13,441 nt of DNA from Candidatus Equimonas enterica. Its GTDB lineage: Bacteria > Bacteroidota > Bacteroidia > Bacteroidales > Bacteroidaceae. Under the pieces are notes generated by a model. That model was not told where the DNA came from and made no database searches. It was given only the letters and a program-made list of their open reading frames with translations. The translations under genes and the position numbers were made by a program. The stretch is from positions 1 to 13,441 of the forward strand of contig JAGHRU010000231.1 in the NCBI GenBank assembly GCA_018066225.1, given 5' to 3'. Shown in pieces: positions 7,298-13,441 of the stretch; the first letter of the stretch is position 1; the number at the start of each line of letters is the position of its first letter.

Positions 7298-7420
7298 TTA
7301 TTGTATCATTTGGTGCAAATGCAGGTGACAATCATGGCAGAGCAAGCGGAGATTGGACAACGTGGTTACGAGGTCGGGGCACTCGGCGCAGCAGCCGTCT
7401 TGGCACTTGTAAAGATGAAA
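7298..7420 (-). pseudogene. HNH-like Cys/His-rich coding remnant
   Basis: Directly after the TGA stop of the S24/S26 gene, the same minus-strand frame stays open for 40 codons to a TAA at 7298-7300. It encodes YKCQDGCCAECPDLV followed by LSNLRLLCHDCHLHLHQMIQ. The NLRLLCHDCH...H ending is the pattern closing many HNH/treble-clef nucleases and intron maturases, with further cysteines upstream. The central His-His core and a start codon are missing. It may be the end of a mobile-element or phage HNH gene, or a C-terminal extension of the peptidase cut off by a stop mutation. It could also be chance. Confidence 0.35.
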
Positions 7421-7903
7421 TCACAGCGTCTTGTGGGTCAGTGGCAACCATATACGGCGATAAACGCCAAGAATATAGCGGCGCAATGGCAACAGAGGGA
7501 CCCAAAGGTGAGAATATATGCGCCATTTCAAAGCGTCGGTGCTGTCCATCTTTTCACGCCCTTTGCGTTTGAAGCCTATGGCAAGACCGATGACATCTTG
7601 CCGCCGGCAATGCTCCGTCCCTCGAATGTTGCCATCACCCATAAGCGTAATGTCATCCCCTTCCACACGAATGATGCGGTGCAACACATAGAGTTGAGGA
7701 GCCACCTCCGCCAATACGACATCGTAGCGTCGGAGAGGGCGTGTGACGGGTGCCAACACCACGCTGTCGCGCTCATGCTCAACGAAAAGGCGCATGCTAT
7801 ACCCTCGCACCCGAAACTCTGCAATGCGACCAGCATCGATGAGTTTCTTGATCTGAGGGATGAGCACACTATTGCTCAATGTAAGAACTTGGGGACTGTT
7901 CAT
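7421..7903 (-). CDS. S24/S26-family (signal-peptidase-like) serine peptidase
   Basis: Predicted 160-residue peptidase-fold protein. FRVRGYSMRLF places the expected catalytic Ser at 36. VLHRIIRVEGDDITLMGDGN places His75 and Asp90 in the positions seen in SipW/ER-type signal peptidases, which use Ser-His instead of Ser-Lys. There is no N-terminal membrane anchor, unlike true signal peptidases; the C-terminal part is basic and aromatic (LRRYILGVYRRIWLP). The start is ATG 7903, whose ATGA overlaps the stop of the HPr-kinase-like gene by four bases, implying translational coupling. Similar S24/S26 genes are commonly found beside HprK-like genes in Bacteroidales. The substrate is unknown; processing of a peptide or of its kinase partner is speculation. 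Confidence 0.85.
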   Translation of the reverse strand: MNSPQVLTLSNSVLIPQIKKLIDAGRIAEFRVRGYSMRLFVEHERDSVVLAPVTRPLRRYDVVLAEVAPQLYVLHRIIRVEGDDITLMGDGNIRGTEHCRRQDVIGLAIGFKRKGREKMDSTDALKWRIYSHLWVPLLPLRRYILGVYRRIWLPLTHKTL

Positions 7904-8796
7904 ACGCGGCGCATCGTGGAATAGGAAAGTTCGGCAGCGGCTTGGTCGGGCAAGCACTGCAAGTCGTAAGCCGAAGTACATGCCACAATAGATGAAATCG
8001 TATTGCAGAGCGCAGAATAGGAACGCTTGTCCCACAACATCGATGAGCACGAAGAGAGGATGCTCGCAAAGGCTTCCAACGGCGACAACTGCTTGATAAT
8101 GTTTTCGGGGTGCTGGTGCAGACGTAAGAAACCGCCCACTTCGGCACGCAGATTGCGGTAACAAGGCGTCTTGCCGCTCCAAGGCGTGCCATAGACATAG
8201 CAACGTTTGGTGGACGCATCGTAGCGCACAGCGGGGTTGTCGTCGTTGAGGAGTTCGGTGCCGGCGATATGTTTGAGCCAAAGACTACTATGGGTGCTCT
8301 TACCCGTCCCGCTCTTGCCTTGACAGAGATAGCCGTAGCCGTCCTTCATCGGTACAGAGGAGTGCATCAGCAAGATGCCATGCGAAGCCCCTGCAAAGGC
8401 GAATGAAATCATATTGGCATTGGTGATGCCAAAAGTCTGCGTAGCGACGCCACCAAAGACACTGCACTCACAACGAGAGAAATCTGCGTTGGCACGATAA
8501 GCACAAGCCAATTCCCCCGTCACATCTGTCAGCAACATCTTGTAGCCACCATCGCTCATGCGAAATACGCGGTGCATAATGCCGCCACAGTCAAACTCCC
8601 CTATCCTTTCGCCTTCTTCCTTGGCATCAACAAGCCCTTCACCCACGGTGAGCGTGAACATCATGGGCACCTCCGCGCTGGGACGGCGGACATTGAACGG
8701 TGCGCTGGTGTTGAGCAACGTGCGGAAGTCAGCGTTGTCGTCCGTAAACTGGACACAATAATAGCGTTCTGCTACTTGGAAATAGAGCGATTTCAT
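7900..8796 (-). CDS. HPr kinase/PEP-carboxykinase-like P-loop protein
   Basis: A 298-residue protein with a C-terminal kinase fold related to HPr kinase/phosphorylase. The P loop is GKSGTGKST (160-168), and ELLNDDNPAVRY with Asp185-Asp186 fits the acidic Mg/catalytic motif, followed by YGTPWSGKTPCYRNLRAEVGGFLRL. The N-terminal ~150 residues form a beta-rich domain with no recognised motif. In this order such proteins are often annotated as PEP carboxykinase or HprK by fold only; there is no PTS gene in view and the HprK signature is incomplete, so a role in carbon catabolite control should not be assumed. It lies 18 bases after the small exported protein and overlaps the S24/S26 gene by four bases. 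A small-molecule or peptide kinase function is plausible but not shown. Confidence 0.8.
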   Translation of the reverse strand: MKSLYFQVAERYYCVQFTDDNADFRTLLNTSAPFNVRRPSAEVPMMFTLTVGEGLVDAKEEGERIGEFDCGGIMHRVFRMSDGGYKMLLTDVTGELACAYRANADFSRCECSVFGGVATQTFGITNANMISFAFAGASHGILLMHSSVPMKDGYGYLCQGKSGTGKSTHSSLWLKHIAGTELLNDDNPAVRYDASTKRCYVYGTPWSGKTPCYRNLRAEVGGFLRLHQHPENIIKQLSPLEAFASILSSCSSMLWDKRSYSALCNTISSIVACTSAYDLQCLPDQAAAELSYSTMRRV

Positions 8797-8814
8797 ACAA
8801 AAGGTCTTCGAGGG

Positions 8815-9231
8815 TTATTGCTTAATGACTTGAAACTGGAATGACGTGGCCTTCACCTCTTGGAAAGCCTTGTGCTTATCCAATAAGTTTTTGCGTAGTT
8901 TCAGATATTTCTTTTCCACCTTTTTCTTGTTTTGGCCATAAAACACGGCTGCCGTCTGATGCGCCACGCCACATACGGGCTCAAGGTATGTCTTGAGTTG
9001 TGCGCTGTACTCTTGGCGGTCTTTGAGAAACTTCTCCTTGGTCAGTTCGACGCCATCAAGCGACTGCACTTCGGTGATATAGACCACCGTGTCGCTAAGA
9101 CAGGTACTATAACCAAAGAGATAGATGGTATGCTTCGTATTGTCCTTGGGTGTCTTGGCCATCAGTACAGCAGGAATGAGAACCAAAGCAATAAGCAGTG
9201 TAAAGTACTTATAGAAAGTAGTAGATTTCAT
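8815..9231 (-). CDS. Small exported protein, Bacteroidales conserved hypothetical
   Basis: A 138-residue protein with a clear signal peptide (MKSTTFYKYFTLLIALVLIPAVLMA, cut near AK-TPK). The mature part begins with a beta-strand-like segment IYLFGYSTCLSDTVVYITEVQ, continues LTKEKFLKDRQEYSAQLKTYLE, and ends with a very basic helix rich in KKK/EKKYLKLRK. I recall similar unnamed Bacteroidales proteins with this layout (YLFG, DTVVY, QLK-YLE, KKVEKKY), but I know of no assigned function. Two cysteines (in STCLSD and PVCGVA) could form a disulfide after export. It sits between the gldE-like gene (33 bases) and the HprK-like gene (18 bases) in the same operon. Confidence 0.75.
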   Translation of the reverse strand: MKSTTFYKYFTLLIALVLIPAVLMAKTPKDNTKHTIYLFGYSTCLSDTVVYITEVQSLDGVELTKEKFLKDRQEYSAQLKTYLEPVCGVAHQTAAVFYGQNKKKVEKKYLKLRKNLLDKHKAFQEVKATSFQFQVIKQ

Positions 9232-9264
9232 AGCGTGATAAATTTTTGATGCGAAGCGTTGGTG

Positions 9265-10164
9265 TTATGATTGCGCTACGGCAGTCGTCGTTTTAGTTCT
9301 GCCCACCTTGACGCGGCTGATGCGGCGGTCGTCCAGTGCCATCACCTCAAAGGAGAAATTGCGGTAGAGCGCACGCTGGTGTAAAGTGGGAAAATCGTCG
9401 ATAATCTCCAATACGAGGCCAGCCAACGTCTCTGCCTCCGACGATGCACTGACAAAGTCTTCTTGCGACACGCCGATAATCTGGCAGAAATCCTCCACTG
9501 GTGTTTTGCCTTCAAAGAGGTAGGTATTGGCATCTATCTGCTGGTACATACGCTCTTCCTCATCAAACTCATCGTTGATGTCACCTACGATTTCCTCGAG
9601 AATGTCTTCCATGGTGATGATGCCCGACATACTGCCAAACTCATCAACGACGACGGCAATATGAATTTTCGTCTTCTGAAACTCGCGTAGCAAGTCATCT
9701 ATCATCTTGCTCTCGGGCACGAAAAATGGCTTACGCGTATGCTTCTGCCAGTTGAAATCAGCAGGGGCATGGAGGAAAGGCAAAAGGTCCTTGATGTAAA
9801 GCATACCGTGCACCTTGTCGTCGGTCTCATCGAAGACGGGGATACGGCTATACTTATTCTCTATGAATGTCTTGATGACCGTCTCGTAGGAGTCGCTCAT
9901 ATCGAGCGTCGTCGTGTCTATACGCGGCGTCATCACATCGCCCACGCTCTTCTCACCATAGTGTATGACGCTCTTGATGAGAGCCTTATCTTCGCGTTGC
10001 AGACTATGGGTCTCGCTGTCGGTCTCATAGACCACCATATCGCCTTCCTTCTCTGCCAAACGGCGCAGGAAACGCTCCGAAATGGAACGGCGGAAGTAGT
10101 AGAGAACGGCGCAGACGGCCACAAGCAGGATGACAACGAGTAGTAGGGCTAACGGGGGCTCCAT
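9265..10164 (-). CDS. gldE: GldE/CorC-type CBS-domain membrane protein, short form
   Basis: A 299-residue protein with one N-terminal membrane segment (LALLLVVILLVAVCAVLYYF). A pair of CBS domains spans roughly residues 70-205 (SVGDVMTPRIDTTTLDM, SRIPVFDETDDKVHGMLYIKDLL, IHIAVVVDEFGSMSGIITMEDILEEIVGDINDEFD), and a CorC/HlyC domain ends the protein (LAGLVLEIIDDFPTL). In Bacteroidetes the gene after ssb is usually gldE, named for gliding motility but also present in non-gliding species. GldE and other CNNM-family transporters normally carry a four-helix DUF21 domain before the CBS pair; here only one helix precedes it, and the DUF21 part is missing. The start at 10164 is an ATG 33 bases after ssb, so there is no room for it. 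It is likely involved in ion handling or regulation. Confidence 0.8.
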   Translation of the reverse strand: MEPPLALLLVVILLVAVCAVLYYFRRSISERFLRRLAEKEGDMVVYETDSETHSLQREDKALIKSVIHYGEKSVGDVMTPRIDTTTLDMSDSYETVIKTFIENKYSRIPVFDETDDKVHGMLYIKDLLPFLHAPADFNWQKHTRKPFFVPESKMIDDLLREFQKTKIHIAVVVDEFGSMSGIITMEDILEEIVGDINDEFDEEERMYQQIDANTYLFEGKTPVEDFCQIIGVSQEDFVSASSEAETLAGLVLEIIDDFPTLHQRALYRNFSFEVMALDDRRISRVKVGRTKTTTAVAQS

Positions 10165-10197
10165 AGTGTTGAGCAGTAGTGTGCTGAAATAAAAAGA

Positions 10198-10614
10198 TTA
10201 AAACGATGTAGATGGTGTGCCCGTCTGGGGGGCTGGTGATTGAGGCTGGGGCTGAGGTTGAGGCGTCTCGGCAGACTGTGGACGCGGAGAGAGCAACTCT
10301 ATGGTGTCGGCCCATATCTCCGTGACATAGCGTATCACGCCTTTCTTGTCCGTATAGGAGCGTGTGCGCAGTTGTCCTTCGATGTAGAGTTTATCACCCT
10401 TGTGGACATAGCGTTCACATATTTCGGCAGGACGTCGCCACAAGAGCACGCGATGCCACTCTGGACGCTCGGGGACTTGTGTGCCGTTGGGCAAGGTGTA
10501 GCCCGGCGTCGTCGTAGCGAGGCTCAATATGGCACTGCACACCCCAGCATCGACATAGCGTATTTCGGGATCTTTGCCCACGTTGCCGATAAGCATAACT
10601 TTGTTGAGAGACAT
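10198..10614 (-). CDS. ssb: Single-stranded DNA-binding protein
   Basis: A 138-residue SSB with the OB fold in the first ~108 residues: MSLNKVMLIGNVGKDPEIRY, WHRVLLW, KGDKLYIEGQLRTRSYTDKKG, YVTEIWADTIELL. It protects single-stranded DNA during replication and repair. The C-terminal linker is Pro/Gln-rich (PQPQPQPQS) and the protein ends TGTPSTSF. The acidic tip (DDLPF-like) that most bacterial SSBs use to recruit partner enzymes is absent, leaving only the terminal Phe. It sits 34 bases after DUF4293 and 33 before the gldE-like gene; the ssb-gldE order is common in Bacteroidetes. Confidence 0.93.
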   Translation of the reverse strand: MSLNKVMLIGNVGKDPEIRYVDAGVCSAILSLATTTPGYTLPNGTQVPERPEWHRVLLWRRPAEICERYVHKGDKLYIEGQLRTRSYTDKKGVIRYVTEIWADTIELLSPRPQSAETPQPQPQPQSPAPQTGTPSTSF

Positions 10615-10648
10615 AGAGCGTGGTAGGATTTAGTGGAGATGATGGGGG

Positions 10649-11107
10649 CTAACGTATTCTGTCTGCGGCCTTTACGAGATCGTCATCGTGCTTCACGCCT
10701 TTGTGGGCCAGCCACAGCAAGCAGCCGACAAGCAGAGGCAGCGGAGTGCCAATAGTGAAGCCAAACGACAAATTGCCAAGACCCACCATAGCAGAGTAGT
10801 GAAACACACAGACCACAATGTAGAGCACATCAAGCAAGATAGCGGTACGGATGAGGCGCATCTGGCTACGACGGTTCTTGTACTTGACAATGCTGTAACC
10901 GCTGACAACAATCAGCAGCAGCGCGATAAAGAACATGCCATAAGGCCATGAGGGCTGTGTGCTCATGCCGATAGCCGTAGCCGAGAGGCTTGTCACCGTA
11001 ATCCATGCCTCCTCGCTCTCCGTAAGGCGAAAGACAGGCACAAAGAATGTCAGCACGGCGAGGGCGATGGCGAGCAACAGATAGACGGTTTGGATGCGTT
11101 GCAGCAT
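10649..11107 (-). CDS. DUF4293 family four-helix membrane protein
   Basis: A 152-residue integral membrane protein typical of Bacteroidetes (DUF4293), function unknown. Four hydrophobic segments are visible: VYLLLAIALAVLTFFVPVF, MFFIALLLIVVSGYSIV, TAILLDVLYIVVCVFHYSA and LPLLVGCLLWLAHKGV. The family-typical start MLQRIQTVYLL is at ATG 11107 and the typical ending DLVKAADRIR is present. A 31-codon in-frame extension to ATG 11200 exists but reads through the inverted-repeat segment and is not family-like. Its start codon is four bases from one arm of the 23-bp inverted repeat, which may affect translation. Confidence 0.88.
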   Translation of the reverse strand: MLQRIQTVYLLLAIALAVLTFFVPVFRLTESEEAWITVTSLSATAIGMSTQPSWPYGMFFIALLLIVVSGYSIVKYKNRRSQMRLIRTAILLDVLYIVVCVFHYSAMVGLGNLSFGFTIGTPLPLLVGCLLWLAHKGVKHDDDLVKAADRIR

Positions 11108-11111
11108 GTGT

Positions 11112-11314
11112 TTAAGGTAGGTTTTATAAATTAGTCTGATCTTTGTCCAGGGTAGTATTCTATGCTTATACTCGGCCGCTTTGGGGCTCTTCTCTTGCAT
11201 CTTCCTTGCCTTTCATTCAGTCACGGTGCCCGCACCGCTCCATCATGAAAGAAAGAAATCTGCTTCGCAATAGCCGCAAAACCGTCACGAGCTAATTTAT
11301 AGAACCTACCTTAA
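11112..11314. repeat. 203-bp segment bounded by a 23-bp inverted repeat
   Basis: The plus-strand arm at 11112-11134 (TTAAGGTAGG...ATAAATTAG) recurs as its reverse complement at 11292-11314, with 22 of 23 bases identical. The arms enclose 157 bp without a recognisable gene. One arm overlaps the last bases of rpoZ including its stop codon; the other ends four bases before the DUF4293 start. A short inner palindrome (CGGTGC-CC-GCACCG, 11224-11237) is also present. It could be a small mobile (MITE-like) element or a long-range RNA stem within the operon transcript. No clear target-site duplication is visible. Confidence 0.75.
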
Positions 11315-11652
11315 TCCTTATCGAGTTCGTCTTTTCCCTTGGAGGGATTGCGGAAATAAACTTTGCCGTGCATAAACTCATCGGCAGCAAGGAGGCTTGG
11401 CTTGGGCAGTTTCTCGTAATACTTGGAGATTTCTATCTGCTCACGGTTTTCGAAGGTCTCCTCCAAGTTGTCGTTGAGAGAAGCAAACTCTTTCAACTTC
11501 TTGCTGAGGTCTTCCTTCATTTGCGCCGAAATCTGGTTGGCGCGCTTGGACATGATGGCAACGCTCTCATAGATGTTGCCAGTGGGCTCAGCAAACTGCA
11601 TAAGGTCGTGAGTGACCGTGTTGACGGGGGCTTTACTTTTCTTGTAATCCAT
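11311..11652 (-). CDS. rpoZ: RNA polymerase omega subunit, Bacteroidetes type
   Basis: A 113-residue protein matching the Bacteroidetes RpoZ-like family, which assists assembly of RNA polymerase. NIYESVAIMSKRANQIS is the characteristic core, followed by a charged helix and KYYEKLPKPSLLAADEFMHGKVYFRNP. The gene starts at ATG 11652, 16 bases after bamD, an arrangement conserved in the group. Its last bases lie within the inverted repeat that fills the following 200 bp. Confidence 0.9.
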   Translation of the reverse strand: MDYKKSKAPVNTVTHDLMQFAEPTGNIYESVAIMSKRANQISAQMKEDLSKKLKEFASLNDNLEETFENREQIEISKYYEKLPKPSLLAADEFMHGKVYFRNPSKGKDELDKD

Positions 11653-11668
11653 ATTGCAATGTTGGTGT

Positions 11669-12511
11669 TTATTCGTTGTCTTGTTTTACGCCTGTGATTT
11701 TGGCGGCCTTCTCATAGAGTTCCTTGGCCTTGGCCAAATGCTGCGACTCGGGATATTCACTGACGAAGCCATAGTATTCGTCGATAGCCGCGTTGTAACG
11801 CTCTATCTTACGCTCCTCCACGCTCTGCGCGGCGAGGTCAAACTTGGCACGCAGGATGAGGAAACTCAGTTCCTCTCGACGGTCGCTGTAAGGGAAGTCC
11901 TTGATGGCATTCTCGGCCGTGATGATACACGCTTGATAGTTGCTGCCACCGTTGGTGCAGTTGCCAAAGTAAGTGCCGAGATCGTAGTAGAGCTTTGCAG
12001 CGAGATACTCCTTCTCCACCAGTTTGTCTTGGAGCACGAAGATGTTGTATTGGGCATCTTCACGATAGCGGCTATTGGGGAAAGCATCCAAGAAGTTGGA
12101 ATACTCCGTCACGGCCTCATAAGTCGCGGTCTGATCCAAGCGCGGCTCTGGCGTACTGCGTTGCAAGGCCTTGGCAGCATAGTAGCGGGCGTCCTCTGTG
12201 TAGATGCCTTTCAGGTAAGTCTGGTAGTACTTCTTGAAGTAAGACGCTGCGGCGCTATAATTCTTGGAATAGTAACTGCTCATACCGAGCATGAAGAGCG
12301 ACTCCTCGCCACGCTCCGAGCCTTTAAGCCGCGTTACAAGGTCTTCGAGGAGATAAGCCGCACGGTTGTAGTAGCCTTCGGCGTAGTATTGCTTGGCGGC
12401 TTCATACTTCTGATCTACATCCGTAGTTTTCTGTATCGCTGAATATTCCCCACACGAGGACAGCCCTACGAGGGCAATGGCAAGGATGGCGAAAGTGCGT
12501 ATTATTTTCAT
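11669..12511 (-). CDS. bamD: Outer-membrane assembly lipoprotein BamD
   Basis: A 280-residue outer-membrane lipoprotein of the BAM complex, which inserts beta-barrel proteins. The start at ATG 12511 gives a lipoprotein signal MKIIRTFAILAIALVGLSSC with lipobox LSSC and lipidated Cys20; the longer reading from 12559 would overlap the promoter. The mature protein is a TPR solenoid: KYEAAKQYYAEGYYNRAAYLLEDLV, EESLFMLGMSSYYSKNYSAAASYFKKYYQTY and ALVEYSNFLDAFPNSRYREDAQ-type repeats (here AVTEYSNFLDAFPNSRY). It is the first gene of the leftward operon and is followed by rpoZ after 16 bases. Confidence 0.93.
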   Translation of the reverse strand: MKIIRTFAILAIALVGLSSCGEYSAIQKTTDVDQKYEAAKQYYAEGYYNRAAYLLEDLVTRLKGSERGEESLFMLGMSSYYSKNYSAAASYFKKYYQTYLKGIYTEDARYYAAKALQRSTPEPRLDQTATYEAVTEYSNFLDAFPNSRYREDAQYNIFVLQDKLVEKEYLAAKLYYDLGTYFGNCTNGGSNYQACIITAENAIKDFPYSDRREELSFLILRAKFDLAAQSVEERKIERYNAAIDEYYGFVSEYPESQHLAKAKELYEKAAKITGVKQDNE

Positions 12512-12528
12512 GGCGCAATATTTGGCCG

Positions 12529-12559
12529 CAAAATTACTAAAAACAAAGCATATGGCCAA
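12529..12559 (-). promoter_or_regulatory. Promoter for bamD operon
   Basis: On the minus strand TTGG (12556-12559) precedes TAATTTTG (12529-12536) by 19 bases. Transcription would begin near 12523, leaving a leader of only about a dozen bases before the bamD ATG at 12511. This is the only clear promoter found for the eight genes down to the S24/S26 gene. Confidence 0.72.
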
Positions 12560-12614
12560 GACTTTAACGATTTTTGTGTGCCTTTCGTGGTTTCCATCTC
12601 CCCGAGGCTTTTCA

Positions 12615-12693
12615 CGACAAGGGCAGAGGGCAAAAACTATCTGGGCAGACGCGACGAACGATCTGCCCAGATAGTTTCAACGACAAGGGCAGA
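12615..12693. repeat. Direct repeats flanking the panB terminator hairpin
   Basis: CGACAAGGGCAGA occurs at 12615-12627 and again at 12681-12693, extended by near-identical TTCA/TTCAA on the left. The two copies enclose the inverted repeat at 12634-12677, and the GGGCAGA core is shared with the hairpin arms, so alternative pairings are possible. The layout resembles small intergenic repeat units such as REP/BIME-type sequences, but the family is not identified. Confidence 0.6.
12632..12677 (-). terminator. Rho-independent terminator of panB
   Basis: A perfect 16-bp stem, AAACTATCTGGGCAGA with its reverse complement (12634-12649 and 12662-12677), encloses a 12-base loop. Read on the minus strand it ends in TTTTT and lies about 20 bases past the panB stop. 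There is no T run in the other direction. Confidence 0.82.
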
Positions 12694-12696
12694 CCG

Positions 12697-13441
12697 TTAA
12701 TAGCACTCCCCTTCGCTCGGGAAATCACCCCGACGCACATCGGTGACATACTGCCCGATAGTGTCCGTCATCACGTTGTAAAGGTCGGCGTAACGTCGGA
12801 GAAAACGCGGCGAAAATTCGTTGTTCATGCCCAACATATCGGCGATGACCAGCACCTGTCCGTCCACCTGCCCAGCCCCAATGCCTATCACGGGTATTTT
12901 CAGTTCGGAAGCGATGCGTGTGGCCAAGGCTGCGGGTATCTTCTCCAAAACGAGCGCGAAACAGCCTAATTGCTCCAACAGATGAGCATCACTCACGAGT
13001 TTGTCGGCTTCTTCCCGGCTACGGGCTCTCACGGTGTAGGTACCATATTTATTGATGCTCTGCGGCATCAAGCCCAAATGCCCACACACGGGAATACCCG
13101 CATCGATGATTTTGCGCACGGAGTCGGCAATTTCTGCGCCGCCTTCCAGTTTCAACGCGTCACAGCCCGTCTGCTGCATGATACGGATGGCATTGGCCAC
13201 GGCTTCGGTGGCATTGACCTGATAGGAGCCAAAGGGCATATCGCAGACCACCAGCGCACGGGCGGCAGCGCGCACCACGGCTTTGGCGTGATAGATCATT
13301 TGGTCTATCGTAATAGGCAATGTAGTGACATTGCCAGCCATCACGTTGCTGGCGCTATCGCCCACGAGGATGACATCCACGCCTGCGCCATCGACGATGC
13401 GTGCCGTCGTGTAGTCATAACTGGTAAGCATGGCAATGCGC
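12697..13441 (-). CDS. panB: 3-methyl-2-oxobutanoate hydroxymethyltransferase (partial, 5' end beyond window)
   Basis: PanB catalyses the first committed step of pantothenate (CoA precursor) synthesis, adding a hydroxymethyl group from methylene-tetrahydrofolate to alpha-ketoisovalerate. The visible ~247 residues contain MLTSYDYTTARIVDGAGVDVILVGDSASNVMAG with the Mg-binding GDS region, LPITIDQMIYHAKAV, KLEGGAEI, GIPVCGHLGLMPQSI and VIGIGAGQVDGQVLVIADMLGM. The ATG at 13431 is internal: the frame continues upstream as RIA- to the window edge, matching the usual ITMLTSYDY context, so the gene starts outside the window. It ends with its own terminator and is separate from the bamD operon. Confidence 0.95.
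   Translation of the reverse strand, partial: RIAMLTSYDYTTARIVDGAGVDVILVGDSASNVMAGNVTTLPITIDQMIYHAKAVVRAAARALVVCDMPFGSYQVNATEAVANAIRIMQQTGCDALKLEGGAEIADSVRKIIDAGIPVCGHLGLMPQSINKYGTYTVRARSREEADKLVSDAHLLEQLGCFALVLEKIPAALATRIASELKIPVIGIGAGQVDGQVLVIADMLGMNNEFSPRFLRRYADLYNVMTDTIGQYVTDVRRGDFPSEGECY

Noticed and set aside
7301..7924. 207-codon plus-strand open frame opposite the S24/S26 gene
   Set aside because: The minus strand encodes a recognisable peptidase coupled by ATGA to its neighbour; the plus frame has no motif or promoter.
11224..11237. CGGTGC-CC-GCACCG hairpin as a terminator after rpoZ
   Set aside because: The loop is too small and there is no T run on either strand.
12725..12734. 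TCACCCCGAC, identical to the tRNA-Pro 3' end, as a prophage attachment repeat
   Set aside because: Only 10 bases, lies within panB coding sequence 6.6 kb away, and housekeeping genes lie between.
1..13441. CRISPR arrays, rRNA genes, complete insertion sequences
   Set aside because: No regularly spaced repeats, rRNA-like sequence or transposase frame was seen.

Overview
The window looks like chromosomal DNA from a Bacteroidales bacterium, probably Prevotellaceae-like. Three lines of evidence support this. The gene families are typical of the group: DUF4293, the Bacteroidetes-type omega subunit, BamD, an ssb-gldE pair, and a relA-like synthetase lacking the HD site. Promoters have the Bacteroidetes form, TTTG or TTGG, then 19-20 bases, then TAnnTTTG, and recognisable Shine-Dalgarno sequences are lacking. 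Most genes are moderately GC-rich, with one clearly AT-rich island.

Left part (1-5922, plus strand): four tightly spaced genes, probably one operon. They encode NadC (NAD synthesis), a secreted C69-family dipeptidase, a RelA/SpoT-type (p)ppGpp synthetase whose hydrolase site is degenerate, and an exported TPR protein whose start codon overlaps the synthetase stop.

Middle (5962-7420): a tRNA-Pro(TGG) gene with its own promoter and terminator is followed at once by the 5'-truncated remains of a phage Mu F-like minor head protein. Its C-terminal part is an AT-rich, CdiA-like nuclease-toxin domain, the layout of a MuF polymorphic toxin. No immunity gene is visible. Beyond it lie a possible minus-strand transcription unit of about 75 nt (promoter plus terminator), a strong bidirectional terminator, and a short cysteine/histidine-rich HNH-like coding remnant.

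Right part (7421-12559, minus strand): one long probable operon reading leftward from a promoter upstream of bamD. Its order is bamD, rpoZ, DUF4293, ssb, gldE-like, a small exported protein, an HPr-kinase-like protein, and an S24/S26 peptidase. Between rpoZ and DUF4293 is a 203-bp segment bounded by a nearly perfect 23-bp inverted repeat. At the far right, panB (pantothenate/CoA synthesis) runs off the window edge and ends in its own terminator flanked by direct repeats.

The most unusual content is the MuF-toxin remnant with its neighbouring small transcription unit, the kinase-like/peptidase/exported-protein trio at the end of an otherwise housekeeping operon, and the inverted-repeat segment. 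All functional calls come from reading the sequence; no database search was run.
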